Of a stretch of DNA of 64,000 nt, positions 1 through 9,238 are shown one piece after another. Source of the stretch: Thiocapsa sp. GTDB lineage: Bacteria > Pseudomonadota > Gammaproteobacteria > Chromatiales > Chromatiaceae. The position numbers and the translations under genes were made by a program. The stretch covers positions 1-64,000 of the forward strand of contig NZ_JAJDNA010000005.1 of the NCBI RefSeq assembly GCF_022340925.1. Direction: 5' to 3'. Under the pieces are notes generated by a model, which saw only the letters and a list, made by a program, of their open reading frames with translations, ran no database searches and was not told where the DNA came from. Every line of letters starts with the position of its first letter. Position 1 is the stretch's first letter.

Positions 1-96
1 CGGTAACCGTCGCCGATAGACCACCTGGTCCCGCTCGTCCGAAAGGGCAACTACACTGTTATTGGAATGTAGGTCGATTCCGCCGTAGAGTTTCAT
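1..96 (-). CDS. IS110-family transposase, N-terminal 32 residues (cut by window edge)
   Basis: The minus strand starts with ATG at 96 and reads MKLYGGIDLHSNNSVV through the edge of the window with no stop. The G-I-D-L-H-S-N-N block with its first catalytic Asp is the usual opening of the RuvC-like DEDD domain of IS110-family transposases, which move a circular intermediate guided by an element-encoded bridge RNA. Only the first 32 codons are visible, so completeness cannot be judged. The element lies mostly to the left of this window, and its non-coding end should lie just right of position 96. Confidence 0.85.
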   Translation of the reverse strand, partial: MKLYGGIDLHSNNSVVALSDERDQVVYRRRLP

Positions 97-254
97 CGCC
101 GACTCCTCCCGCTGGGTCTCCAGCTGAGATTCTTCCCCTACCTGAACTGTAGGCTCACGGGCGGGGTCGGGTAGATGATTCTCAGGTCTTGCATTGCCCA
201 CTTGTCAGCCCTGGTCTATGGTGGATTCGGGTGGTAGCGGCCAGGACCGGACGG
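97..254. other. Non-coding flank between IS110 transposase and RAYT gene
   Basis: This stretch lies upstream of the IS110 transposase start and should contain the end of that element. A small hairpin is visible (CCTAC at 137-141 with GTAGG at 149-153). In IS110 elements the non-coding end upstream of the transposase can carry the bridge RNA, but the segment here is short and I cannot place the element boundary or an RNA with confidence. Confidence 0.3.
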
Positions 255-869
255 ATGGCGAGGGCCCTTCGGCTGGAGTTTGCCGGCGCCCTGTATCAGG
301 TCACGGCGCGCGGCAACGAGCGGCGCAGCATCTTTCTTGGCGACGGCGATGGCGATCGGGCTGCGTTTCTCGGGGTCCTTGCGCAGACCTGCGAGCGCTT
401 CGGTTGGATCTGTCACGCCTACTGCCTGATGACCAACCACTACCACCTGTTGGTTGAGACGCCGGATGGGAATCTCTCCAAGGGCATGCGCCAGCTCAAC
501 GGCGTGTATACCCAGAGGGTCAACCGCAGTCACGGGCGTGTCGGGCACCTGTTTCAAGGGCGTTTCAAGGCCATCCTGGTGGAGCGCGAGAGCGACCTGC
601 TTGAGCTGGCCCGCTCTGTGGTGCTCAATCCCGTTCGGGCCGGGATGGTGCCTGCACCTGGGGACTGGCCGTGGAGCAGCTACCGCGCGACGGTTGGAGC
701 CGCGCGCTATCGCGACCGGGACCGCGCGCTTGCCGAGGCGCACCGCAGCGGCGCATACAGCATGCAGGCAATCGCCGAGCACTTCGCCGTCAGCCGGATG
801 GCCGTCAGTCGCGCGGTGAAGCGCGGCGAGCACGCTGCCGCCGTCGGTGGTGTGACATGGGGGACCTGA
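255..869 (+). CDS. REP-associated tyrosine transposase (RAYT, Y1 family)
   Basis: A 204-residue protein of the TnpA-REP/Y1 transposase family, single-strand DNA endonucleases associated with REP palindromes. The HUH metal site is present as N-H-Y-H-L-L (His62, His64). A candidate nucleophile Tyr lies near residue 85 in GVYTQRVNR, followed by the family G-H-L-F-Q-G-R-F block. The start at 255 (MARALRLEF) fits the family; an upstream in-frame start at 189 would add a tail with no family similarity. After the W-P-W-S-S-Y block the usual central segment seems to be missing, and the protein jumps to a C-terminal helix-turn-helix (IAEHFAVSRMAVSRAVKR), so an internal deletion is likely. It may still be expressed. 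It sits next to an IS110 end in a region with other RAYT fragments. Confidence 0.85.
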   Translation: MARALRLEFAGALYQVTARGNERRSIFLGDGDGDRAAFLGVLAQTCERFGWICHAYCLMTNHYHLLVETPDGNLSKGMRQLNGVYTQRVNRSHGRVGHLFQGRFKAILVERESDLLELARSVVLNPVRAGMVPAPGDWPWSSYRATVGAARYRDRDRALAEAHRSGAYSMQAIAEHFAVSRMAVSRAVKRGEHAAAVGGVTWGT

Positions 870-950
870 CCCCGTCCACGAGAACCTGGAGTGGAACCGG
901 GACGGTTCCAGCCGCCCGACGCGCTGATGCAGTTCCTTCAGGATCTGTAA

Positions 951-1032
951 TTTATGTAGAGGAACGATCGCGCCGATACCCGTTGGTACCGGGGTCGGCG
1001 CCGAAACTCTACATAAACGCGAGCTCTACATA
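951..1032. repeat. Inverted repeat TTTATGTAGAG / CTCTACATAAA plus a third direct copy
   Basis: A perfect 11-bp inverted repeat (951-961 and 1007-1017) brackets about 45 bp. The inner flanks are also partly palindromic (GCGCCGATACC on one side, GGTCGGCGCC on the other). A further CTCTACATA copy lies at 1024-1032, so there are two direct copies 17 bp apart and one inverted copy. Such an arrangement fits a recombinase or transposase end, or a regulator binding site. The surrounding 870-1170 gap between the RAYT and LysR genes has no convincing gene; a short frame ending at a TAA just before the repeat could be the tail of a lost recombinase, but this is a guess. Confidence 0.6.
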
Positions 1033-1170
1033 GGTCCCAACATCTGTCACGGCCACCAAGGTGTGTCAGATTCGAGTCGCTGGAGATGGCGATTGCCGGC
1101 GGTTGCGAAAGTGGAGTCTGCAGCGGATCAACCAGCGGTCGCTCAGGCGCGCATGCGGAATTTCCGACCA

Positions 1171-2040
1171 TCAAAGTTGCTCGACAGCATAGTCGATAAA
1201 CGAACGAGTTTTTACGGGGACGTGTCTTCTCGACGGATAAAGCACAGAGAGTACGAGGGGCGAACGCTCTCGCCCTTCAAGGACGCGCACCAACCGCCCA
1301 TCGGAAAGCGCATCCTCAATGATGAAGTCGGGAAGCAGCGTGATGCCGAGCCCATGCATCGCCGCTTCCGCCAATACTTCGCCGTTATTGCAGCAAAATG
1401 CGGCTTTGATTACGAGCGTCTCGTCTCCTTTCGGACCGCCGAAAGTCCACTCCTCGCGTTCGGATATGACGTTGTAGTGAAGACAGTGATGCTGCAGCAG
1501 ATCTCGCGGCGTGCGCGGCGCACCACGTCGCGCCAAATACTCCGGTGATGCGCAAAAGTATCTGGGTACCGTCCGGATGGCCCGGGCCACAAGGGATGAA
1601 TCGCTCGGATACGCAATCCGTATCGCCAGGTCAAATCCCTCGCTGACAATATCCGTCTCGCGATCCTCGAGCTTCAAGGTCACGCGGAGCTTGGGGTGCA
1701 TCGCCGCGAATCGCGCCACCACTGGGGCGAGCCGCCGCTGGCCGAAGGACATCGGTGCGACGATCCGCAAGTCGCCGGTCGGTTGCAAGGTGACCGCTTC
1801 GAGCTGTTGTTCGACCGCCTTCAGGTCGCCCAGGAGTCGGCTGACCTCCCTGAAATAGAGATCACCCGCCTCCGTGAGCTGAATCTTGCGGGTTGTCCGT
1901 TGCAGCAGTCTGACACCCAAGCGCTCCTCGAGAGCCTTGACGCGCCGACTCACCGCGGCCGGCGTCGTTTCGAGCCGCTTTGCCGCAGCGCTAAACCCCT
2001 GACCTTCGACCACTGTCACGAAGACTTCGAGCTCATCCAT
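1171..2040 (-). CDS. LysR-family transcriptional regulator
   Basis: A 289-residue DNA-binding regulator. The N-terminal winged helix-turn-helix (FVTVVEGQGFSAAAKRL, then AVSRRVKALEERLGVRLL) is the classic LysR pattern, followed by a linker helix and a type 2 periplasmic-binding-like effector domain from about residue 90. The start at ATG 2040 (MDELEVF) is the usual LysR opening; a TTG at 2061 would add seven residues. The gene reads away from the pirin gene at 2553, and LysR regulators next to divergent pirin or quinone-related genes often control them, so pirin is the obvious candidate target (inference). No stop or frame problem is seen. The effector cannot be predicted. Confidence 0.92.
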   Translation of the reverse strand: MDELEVFVTVVEGQGFSAAAKRLETTPAAVSRRVKALEERLGVRLLQRTTRKIQLTEAGDLYFREVSRLLGDLKAVEQQLEAVTLQPTGDLRIVAPMSFGQRRLAPVVARFAAMHPKLRVTLKLEDRETDIVSEGFDLAIRIAYPSDSSLVARAIRTVPRYFCASPEYLARRGAPRTPRDLLQHHCLHYNVISEREEWTFGGPKGDETLVIKAAFCCNNGEVLAEAAMHGLGITLLPDFIIEDALSDGRLVRVLEGRERSPLVLSVLYPSRRHVPVKTRSFIDYAVEQL

Positions 2041-2552
2041 CGAGGTTGCCGCCAACGACAAGTTGATGCGCGCTGTAAGCCGGAGTGCGCGTCAATACTC
2101 ATGATAGATGCCCGGGCCTCCTGCCGACGACAGGTCTCGCGCAATGGCGACAACCTTGGTGTCGCGCCGCTACACGCTGCTCCTGCCCGGCGCTCCGCGA
2201 CGAGCAGCGCTCAGCGGACGCGCAGGAGCGGCGCGCCGTCCTAGCGCAAATCGCTCGACGGCGTCCCGGAGGCGGCCTGCCTGTTCGCTCCGCGGCTTCG
2301 TGTCTGGCGCCCCTTCGCTACGGCGGCAAATTGCCCGCGTCCACCCTTTTTCTGGGGGCTGCTAGCCTTCGTGTCCGCTCTCCATCTCCCGCAGCGGCGT
2401 ACCGAGTTTCCGCGCCGCACGAAGGCGGAGCCGCCGCAGTGTACCCGGCCATCTTTTGACCTCGGCGTAAAGGTCCATTACGCCAAGCCGCGTTTATCTG
2501 GCCCGAGCGAGATACCAGGTTCAGGTTCGGTTCGAAACTTTAGGAGCTGGAC
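2041..2552. other. Intergenic region between divergent LysR and pirin genes
   Basis: About 510 bp without a convincing gene. Short open frames exist on the plus strand but have no family resemblance. The region must carry the promoters of both flanking genes, and a ribosome binding site (AGGAG) lies just upstream of 2553. A LysR box would be expected near the LysR start, but I could not identify a clear T-N11-A palindrome. Confidence 0.5.
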
Positions 2553-3251
2553 ATGTTTGCGATCCGACACGCCTCTGAACGCGGCCACGCCAATCACGGC
2601 TGGCTGGACAGCTACCACACCTTCTCGTTTGCAAGCTACTACGACCCTGAGCATATGGGCTTTTCCGACCTGCGGGTGATCAATGACGACACCGTCTCAC
2701 CCGGTGGCGGTTTCGCCGCTCATGGCCACCGCGACATGGAGATCGTGAGCTATGTGTTGGAAGGCACCCTTGAGCACAAGGACAGTATGGGCAACGGCTC
2801 TGTGATCCGTCCAGGGGATGTGCAGCGCATGAGCGCTGGCACCGGGGTGCGCCACAGCGAGTTCAATCACTCGAAAACGGATCCGGTCCATTTTTTACAG
2901 ATTTGGGTGTTGCCAGAGCAAACGGGGCTCAAGCCGAGTTATGAGCAAAAAGCCTTCTCCGACGAAGAGAAACGCGGTCGCCTTCGGCTCATCGGTTCAC
3001 GTGACGGTCGCGATGGCTCGGTGACCATCCATCAGGACGTCGACCTCTACGCGACCAGGCTCAATGAGGGAGAGCGCGTCAGCCACGCATTGGAGGCCAG
3101 CCGGAGGGGTTGGATCCACGTTGCGCGAGGCAATGTCATCCTCAACGGCCGTCGGCTCCAAGCCGGGGACGGTGTCGCACTTGCGGGTCCTGAGACTCTC
3201 AGCCTGACCGGCGCTTCGCAGGCCGAAGTCTTGCTGTTCGATCTGCGTTGA
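2553..3251 (+). CDS. Pirin-family cupin protein (YhhW-like)
   Basis: A 232-residue bicupin of the pirin family. The metal ligands of E. coli YhhW are all present: His57 and His59 in AAHGHRD, His101 and Glu103 in VRHSEFN. YhhW-like pirins have quercetin 2,3-dioxygenase activity in vitro, but the physiological role is usually unknown; other pirins act as redox-sensing partners. Length is normal. An AGGAG ribosome binding site lies a few bases before the ATG. The next gene, an MFS transporter, starts 40 bp downstream on the same strand, so a two-gene unit under the divergent LysR regulator is plausible. Confidence 0.95.
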   Translation: MFAIRHASERGHANHGWLDSYHTFSFASYYDPEHMGFSDLRVINDDTVSPGGGFAAHGHRDMEIVSYVLEGTLEHKDSMGNGSVIRPGDVQRMSAGTGVRHSEFNHSKTDPVHFLQIWVLPEQTGLKPSYEQKAFSDEEKRGRLRLIGSRDGRDGSVTIHQDVDLYATRLNEGERVSHALEASRRGWIHVARGNVILNGRRLQAGDGVALAGPETLSLTGASQAEVLLFDLR

Positions 3252-3290
3252 TCAGCGGTTCGGACGGTTCGCTGTTCAGGCCCTTGGCAC

Positions 3291-4949
3291 ATGGCATCGA
3301 TCACATCCGTCGCGTCCGCCCAGGGGCCAGCGAGCGCCTGGTCACCGTTACGCCTATCGGTGTTTCGCTGGCTCTGGATCGCGACACTGGCATCCAACAT
3401 CGGCACCTGGATGCACGACGTCGGCGCCGGCTGGCTGATGACCTCGCTATCGCCCTCAGCCGTCATGGTGGCTTTGGTGCAAACGGCGACCTCGCTGCCG
3501 ATCTTCCTCCTGGCCCTGCCGGCTGGGGCACTTTCCGACATCGTCGACCGGCGCCGTTACTTGATCGTCGTGCAGGTCTGGATGGCCTTGGTGGCGGCCT
3601 TCCTCGCCATCCTCGCGTTAACTGATGAAGTCACGGCGTGGACACTGGTTGCGCTGACGTTCGCCATGGGCGTTGGCACGGCGATGATGATGCCGGCCTG
3701 GGCCGCTGTCACCCCCGAGCTCGTGCCGCGCGTTCAGTTGCAACCGGCGATCGCGCTCAACAGCCTGGGGATCAACGTCGCGCGGGCCATCGGCCCGGCA
3801 TTGGCCGGCGTGATCGTCTCGCTCTGGGGTACCGGCGCCGTATTCGCGCTGAACGCGCTGTCCTATGTTGGCGTGATCTGGGTGCTGGTCCGGTGGCGAC
3901 GCCAGGCTCCGCCGGGCGTGCTACCCAGTGAACGGTTTCTCGGGGCGCTGCGCGCGGGCTTGCGCTTCGCACGCCATGCGCCCGCGCTACAGGCGGCGGT
4001 GATCCGCGGTCTGGGATTCTTCCTGTTCGCCAGTGCCAGTTGGGCTCTGCTCCCGTTGGTTGCCCGCAGTCTTGCCAACGGTGGCCCACAGGCCTTTGGC
4101 ATTCTGGTGGCGATGGTCGGAGTTGGCGCAGTCGCTGGCGCCTTGTTGCTTCCGAGACTGCACGAGCGCGTTTCGCGCGATGCCCTCGTGGCCGGGGCTA
4201 CCGTGCTCTATGCGGTTGCGATGCTGGCATTGTCTTCCCTTGACAGGCTTTGGCTGCTCGCGCTCGCCATGGTCGTGGCCGGCGTCGCCTGGATCTCGAT
4301 CCTGTCCTCGCTTCAAGTGGCGGCGCAAATGGCGCTGCCCGACTGGGTTCGCTCTCGCGGTTTGGCCGTTTTCATGGCCGCGTTCATGGGCTCCATGGCG
4401 CTCGGCAGCCTTCTTTGGGGCAAGGTCGCCGATCTCGCTGGGATCGCGACGTCATTGCAGATTGCCGCTGTCGGGTTGGTCGCAGCCGTTGCGTTGACCT
4501 GGCACTGGCGCATCAGCGGCTTCGAGACAGTCAGCCTGTCCCCGTCGATGCACTGGCCAGCGCCGATCGTGCACGCGGGCGTGACTCACGATCGCGGGCC
4601 GGTCCTGGTCACCATTCAATACCAGGCGGCGCCGGATCGGGTCGACGCCTTCCTCAGTTCGTTGCGCATGCTGGGCCAGCGCCGCCGCCGCGACGGCGCC
4701 ATTGCCTGGGCCATATACGAAGACACCGAGCGGCCCAACCACTTCATCGAGTCGTTCTGCGTGGAGTCGTGGCTGGAGCACCTGCGACAGCACGAACGGG
4801 TCACCGATGACGATCGCGCCCTGCAGGATCGCATTCGCGGTCTGTTGGCGGAAGGCCGCGCCCCCCGTGTTTCGCACTACGTGGCGCCGAGTGGGCGGTC
4901 AGCACCCGACGTCGCGGTTACGCCCGACGACAACGAGGCGGAACGATGA
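3291..4949 (+). CDS. MFS transporter, EntS/MFS_3 type with C-terminal cytosolic domain
   Basis: A 552-residue inner membrane transporter. Residues about 15-400 form the MFS fold with roughly 12 hydrophobic helices, including a D-R-R-R motif after helix 2 (GALSDIVDRRRYL), as in the enterobactin-exporter-like group (PF05977). Residues about 420-525 form a soluble C-terminal domain (VLVTIQYQAAPDRVDAFLSSL and on to FCVESWLEHLRQHERV) resembling the dimeric alpha-beta barrel seen in other MFS_3 members. The substrate is unknown; the family exports siderophores and drugs. It follows the pirin gene by 40 bp and is probably cotranscribed with it. Confidence 0.9.
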   Translation: MASITSVASAQGPASAWSPLRLSVFRWLWIATLASNIGTWMHDVGAGWLMTSLSPSAVMVALVQTATSLPIFLLALPAGALSDIVDRRRYLIVVQVWMALVAAFLAILALTDEVTAWTLVALTFAMGVGTAMMMPAWAAVTPELVPRVQLQPAIALNSLGINVARAIGPALAGVIVSLWGTGAVFALNALSYVGVIWVLVRWRRQAPPGVLPSERFLGALRAGLRFARHAPALQAAVIRGLGFFLFASASWALLPLVARSLANGGPQAFGILVAMVGVGAVAGALLLPRLHERVSRDALVAGATVLYAVAMLALSSLDRLWLLALAMVVAGVAWISILSSLQVAAQMALPDWVRSRGLAVFMAAFMGSMALGSLLWGKVADLAGIATSLQIAAVGLVAAVALTWHWRISGFETVSLSPSMHWPAPIVHAGVTHDRGPVLVTIQYQAAPDRVDAFLSSLRMLGQRRRRDGAIAWAIYEDTERPNHFIESFCVESWLEHLRQHERVTDDDRALQDRIRGLLAEGRAPRVSHYVAPSGRSAPDVAVTPDDNEAER

Positions 4950-5543
4950 GAACCCGCATCAGCTTGTCGAATCACAGTCCTGATCGGCGTCATCTGCCGG
5001 CCGATCCGGTTCCGATGAACCGCGCCGCACAGCCAGTCTTCATCCGGAGCCCCGAGCTTGTCCGCACCGATTTGCCACCCCGGTTGCCGGCGTGCCTGTC
5101 TTCTCCGAGGGGTGTAGGCGCTGCCGGAGATCGGATCCAACGCGCGATGAATCGATGGAAAGACATACCACCATCCTTCGTTGGTTGCTGCATTCGGGAA
5201 GCGCCGGCTCAGCGCAAGCGGCATTGACATCTTTCCATAGCCATCGACAAGATCCGCTGCGCGAACGCGCTTTGCCGCTTCGATCTGTCCCCTCAGCGCA
5301 CCGCCGCAGGCATCCGGGAGCGCGGCACTATCCGATTGTAGTTCCTCTCCCTAATCCGCGTTTCATTGGCAAGTTCCGGGAAGGCTATTGCACCGGTGTT
5401 GGGCGTTTGCCGGTGGCGTAGCACGGACAGGTACTCGGTCGCGGTTTCCCGCTTGGTTCACCGGTGGAGGTTTGCGGCAGAATAGTGGGACTTCTGGATA
5501 CAGAGAGGCCCGCCACGGTAGCCGCCGTGCGGGCCTGTGGCCG
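4950..5543. other. Intergenic region, no recognisable gene
   Basis: About 590 bp between the MFS gene and an IS-type gene. A short frame overlapping the MFS stop (4946-5227) and a minus-strand frame (4877-5230) are open but resemble nothing I know and have no supporting start signals. The last 90 bp probably belong to the end of the insertion element that carries the gene at 5544. The only clear structure is the hairpin at 5506-5536. Confidence 0.45.
5506..5536 (+). other. 12-bp hairpin just upstream of an IS-type gene
   Basis: AGGCCCG (5506-5512) pairs with CGGGCCT (5530-5536), and CACGG (5514-5518) pairs with CCGTG (5525-5529). One unpaired C and a 6-nt loop complete it. It ends 7 bp before the GTG at 5544 and would cover the ribosome-binding region. 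It could limit read-through translation of the element from outside promoters, a strategy used by several insertion sequences, or simply be part of the element end. Confidence 0.55.
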
Positions 5544-6165
5544 GTGCAACTGCGATTTGAATGTAGCCTCACCGGCGAGGAGTTCGTTAGACAAGAAGCG
5601 TGGCGGGATGCAAGCCTGCCGAGGTGTCCGCCGCGTCCGAAGGGCGGGTGCGGATTCGCCCGCCACGGCACCTACGAGCGCGTCTCCCCGCCCGGCACTC
5701 GGATTGCCCGCTGGTACTGTCCGGCAGGGCATCGTACCTTCAGTCTGCTGCCGGACTGCCTGGCGGCCCGACTCTCGGGCACCTTGACCGAGGTCGAAAC
5801 GGTGGTGCGCGCGGCCGAGCGGGCCGCGGGGCTGGAGGCGGCCTGTCAGGGGCTGCGCCTGGACATCGAGCTGCCCGGCGCGCTGCGTTCGGTGCGCCGA
5901 CGCATGCAGGCCGTGCACGCCGCGCTGCATCTCCTCAAAGGTCTCTGCCCGGACCTACTCGCCACGTGCCGGCCGGACCTTGACGGCGTTCGCTGAGCAC
6001 CTCGGGGTTGGCGCGGAACTGGGCGCATTGCGGCAAATCGCTGCCGCCTTTCTCCGGCGACTTCCCGCGCCACTCGGTTTCGTTCCCCGGCGAACGCCCG
6101 GGGGCGGGCGTGATCACGCCCGCCAACACCGTGTGGGGGCGGACCCGCCAGCGGTGGTGGCATAG
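5544..6165 (+). pseudogene. IS-associated cysteine-rich (DUF6431-like) protein, frameshifted
   Basis: From GTG 5544 the protein reads VQLRFECSLTGEEF, then a cysteine-rich stretch (CPPRPKGGCGFARHGTYER, WYCPAGHRTFSLLPD) that looks like a small zinc ribbon, then a helical region. This is the kind of accessory protein found as the first gene of some insertion elements, probably DUF6431. In the start frame it stops at about 5996. The neighbouring frame continues the expected sequence from about 5980 (LTAFAEHLGVGAELG) to a stop at 6165, so one extra base near 5979 has shifted the frame. The transposase gene that should follow is absent. Family name is from memory and moderate in certainty. Confidence 0.6.
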
Positions 6166-6393
6166 GGTGCGTGCCCGCAGGCGCTGTGCCCGCGTTGCCG
6201 GGAGCCCACGCCAATGATCGATTCCGATCCCGACTGCGTGGAAATAGCTGCATAACAATTGCATAAGCGCCGACCCGAGACAGCGCACAGGGCTTAGTGG
6301 CAATATTCAGCATCGTGCTAGCGCAGTTTTGGGCCGGCTAGGCAAGTCGGTGAACGTTAGCTGGCGAGCATACGTTGGCGAAGGAGGAGCACC

Positions 6394-7992
6394 GTGAAGA
6401 GAAACCTACTGATCCTCGGTCTGCCTGGCTTGACGCTGATAGCTCCGGGGGTTGTGCTGGCCCAGTCGAAAAACCGTCGACAAAACCCAACATCCTCGTC
6501 ATCTTCGGTGACGACATCGGGATCGCCAACATCAGCGCTTATAGCAGCGGTCTGATGGGTTACGAGTCGCCCAACATCGATCGCATCGCCAAGGAAGGCA
6601 TCCGCTTCCTGCATTACTACGGCGAACAGTCGTGCACCGCGGGACGCTCGGCGTTTCTCACCGGCCAGCACATCATCCGCACCGGGCTGAGCAAGGTCGG
6701 ATACCCGGGCGCGGATGGGTATCAGCCAGGAGGATCCAACGATCAGCGGTCTGCTGCGCAATATGGGCTACGCAACCGGCCAGTTCGGCAAGAACCACGT
6801 CGGCGATCGCAACGAGACGCTGCCCACGGTCAACGGGTTCGACGAATTCTTCGGCAACCTTTACCACCTCAATGCCGAGGAGGAGCCGGAGCTGCCTGAC
6901 TACCCGAAGGACCCAGCATACCGGGCCAAGTTCGGTCCGCGCGGCGTCCTCGAGACCAAGGCCACAGTCGAGGATGACGCGACGGCCGATCCGCGATTCG
7001 GCAAGATCGGCAAGCAGACCATCGAGGACACCGGCCCGCTAAGCAAGAAGCGCATGGAGACGGTCGACGACGAGACCTCGGATCGGGCGATCGCCTTCAT
7101 CAAAGAGCAGCAGGCCGCCGGCAAGCCCTGGTTCGTGTGGTGGAACGGCACGCGCATGCACTTCCGCACCCACGTGAAGCCCGAGCTGCGCGGCATCTCC
7201 GGCCAGGACGAGTACGCCGACGGCATGGTCGAGCACGACCGGCACATCGGGAAGTTCCTGAAGCTGCTCGACGATCTGGGCATCGCCGAGAACACCATCG
7301 TCTTCTACTCCACCGACAACGGGCCGCACATGAACACCTGGCCGGATGCCGGCTGGAATCCCTTCCGCGGTGAGAAGAACACCAACTGGGAGGGCGGCTG
7401 GCGCGTGCCCGCCATGGTGCGCTGGCCGGGCCACATCGAGCCGGGTCAGTGGACCAACGAGATCGTTCACCACATGGACTGGTTCCCGACCCTCCTGGCC
7501 GCCGCAGGCGACCCGAACGTGACCGCGGAGCTCAAGGCGGGCGTGCACAACGACGCCATGAACCGCGACTACAAGGTGCATCTGGATGGCTACAACGTCC
7601 TGCCGCTCTTGACCGGCGAGATCGCCAAGAGCCCGCGCAAGGAGGTCTTCTACTTCTCCGACGACGGCGACCTGACCGCCCTGCGCTACGGAGACTGGAA
7701 GGTCATGTTCATGGAGCAACCGGTGGCCGGTACCTTCCGCGTCTGGCAGCAGCCCTTCGTGCCCATGCGCGTACCCTTCGTCTACAACCTGCGCCGCGAC
7801 CCCTACGAGCGGGCGACCATCACCTCCAACTCTTACTATGAATGGCTGCTCGACCGCGCCTATCTGCTGGTCCCGGCCCAAGCGTACGTGGCCAAGTTCC
7901 TGGAGACCTTCCAGGAGTTCCCGCCGCGTCAGAAGGCGGCGAGCTTCAGCCTGGATAAGGTCATGGAGAAGCTGTCGCCCCCCGGCGGCTGA
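6394..7992 (+). pseudogene. Arylsulfatase (formylglycine type) with two compensating frameshifts
   Basis: An exported sulfatase of the alkaline phosphatase superfamily, expected to hydrolyse sulfate esters in the periplasm. GTG 6394, preceded by AAGGAGG at 6381-6387, opens a signal peptide ([18 protein letters not shown], then A-Q). The frame then shifts near 6465-6485, so the metal-binding N terminus ([12 protein letters not shown]) and the active-site motif S-C-T-A-G-R-S, whose Cys would become formylglycine, are read in another frame. A second shift near 6700-6715 returns to the first frame, which then runs intact from [13 protein letters not shown] to the stop at 7992 and includes D-N-G-P-H metal-site residues. 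The shifts cancel, so either the gene is dead or the sequence has two single-base errors. No formylglycine-generating enzyme gene is seen nearby. Confidence 0.8.
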
Positions 7993-8052
7993 GCCCCGGC
8001 TCACAAGCGCCAGGGATGGCGCCCGAAGGAAGTGCACCGAGCCTAGCCGTCG

Positions 8053-8277
8053 ATGTCTTGTGCCGCCCGTTCAGGCGTCAAGGATTTTTTTGAACGGCAT
8101 CCTCAGCGACGCATTGTCGACGTCACAAACGCTGGGGCGGGAACTGCCGGCAGCGGCCACAGCTTTTTTCGCGAGAGTCCCTGGGTCAGCAGCGACATCC
8201 CCGTGACGCTGCTCTACGATCTCGCGCGATCCGTTCGCGGCTTGGTCCGGAAGCCGATGATTTGGCGAGAGGGTTGC
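8053..8277 (+). pseudogene. 3-prime remnant of a DUF900-type alpha/beta hydrolase
   Basis: A short plus-strand stretch reads VDVTNAGAGTAGSGHSFFR, then SPWVSSDI and a hydrophobic end. It matches the C-terminal region of the DUF900 hydrolase at 11923-12924, where the parallel text is FFGHSYFTSNPQVSSDL. It keeps the catalytic-type His but has no nucleophile region, start or clean stop, so it is a relic. The remaining part of the 7993-8402 gap holds the promoter region of ppk2; a weak TTGCTT at about 8275 with CATACT about 16 bp on is a possible sigma-70 promoter. Confidence 0.55.
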
Positions 8278-8402
8278 TTAGCCCTTCGCCCTGTCCATAC
8301 TCCTGTAACATCTGGCTGTCCTTTGCTGAGACGTTCTCTGATCGTTCAGCGTGTCAAGGTGAAGGCCGTCCTCGGCGGCCGCCAACCAGAGGAGACCGGG
8401 CA

Positions 8403-9236
8403 ATGCGCAAAGAGTCCAAGAAAGAACAGGCCGATGCGGACGTCGAGGGAGCGCCCGCCTCGGGCAAGCTGAAGACCAAGGCCTACGACAGGGAGCTTCG
8501 CAAGCTGCACGAAGAGCTGGTGACGCTGCAGGAGTGGGTGCGCCACAAAGGGCTCAAGGTCTGCGTCGTTTTCGAGGGCCGAGACGGCGCGGGCAAGGGC
8601 GGCACCATCAAGGCGATCACCGAACGGGTGAGTCCGCGGGTGTTTCGGGTGGTGGCCCTGCCCGCCCCGACGGAGCGCGAAAAATCGCAGGTGTATGTGC
8701 AGCGCTACATGGCCCACTTCCCGGCGGCCGGCGAGGTCGTCATCTTCGACCGCAGCTGGTACAATCGCGCGGGCGTCGAGCCCGTGATGGGCTTCTGCAC
8801 CGAAGAGCAGACCCAGCGCTTCCTGGGGCTGGCCCCGTTGTTCGAGCGGGCGATGGTCGACGCCGGGATCGTGCTGATCAAATACTGGCTGGAGGTCAGC
8901 CCCGAGGAGCAGACCCGGCGCTTGGAGGCGCGCATTGAGGACGGACGCAAGATCTGGAAGCTCTCGCCGATGGATCTCAAGTCCTACGGTCGCTGGTACG
9001 ACTACTCGCGCGCCCGCGATGCCATGTTCGCCGCCACAGACACACCCTGGGCGCCCTGGTATCTAGCCCGCTCCGACGACAAGAAGCGGGCGCGCCTCAA
9101 CATCATCAGCCATCTCCTCTCCAAGATCCCTTACGAGAAGCTGCCCCGCGAGAAGGTGGAGCTGCCCAAGCGGCAGAAGCCCGACGACTACCGCGAGCCA
9201 GACTATCCGTTCAAGATGGTCCCGGAGATCTACTGA
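8403..9236 (+). CDS. ppk2: Polyphosphate kinase 2 (PPK2 family)
   Basis: A 277-residue polyphosphate:nucleotide phosphotransferase, which moves phosphate between polyphosphate and nucleoside mono- or diphosphates in the cytosol. Walker A is G-R-D-G-A-G-K-G-G (residues 59-67) and the Walker B/lid region is VVIFDRSWYNRAG (Asp116, Arg117), both standard for PPK2. Length fits a one-domain enzyme. ATG 8403 is preceded by AGAGGAG; a longer frame from 8262 lacks support. Which nucleotide class it uses cannot be told by eye. A truncated LOG-family gene begins right after its stop. Confidence 0.95.
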   Translation: MRKESKKEQADADVEGAPASGKLKTKAYDRELRKLHEELVTLQEWVRHKGLKVCVVFEGRDGAGKGGTIKAITERVSPRVFRVVALPAPTEREKSQVYVQRYMAHFPAAGEVVIFDRSWYNRAGVEPVMGFCTEEQTQRFLGLAPLFERAMVDAGIVLIKYWLEVSPEEQTRRLEARIEDGRKIWKLSPMDLKSYGRWYDYSRARDAMFAATDTPWAPWYLARSDDKKRARLNIISHLLSKIPYEKLPREKVELPKRQKPDDYREPDYPFKMVPEIY

Positions 9237-9238
9237 GC

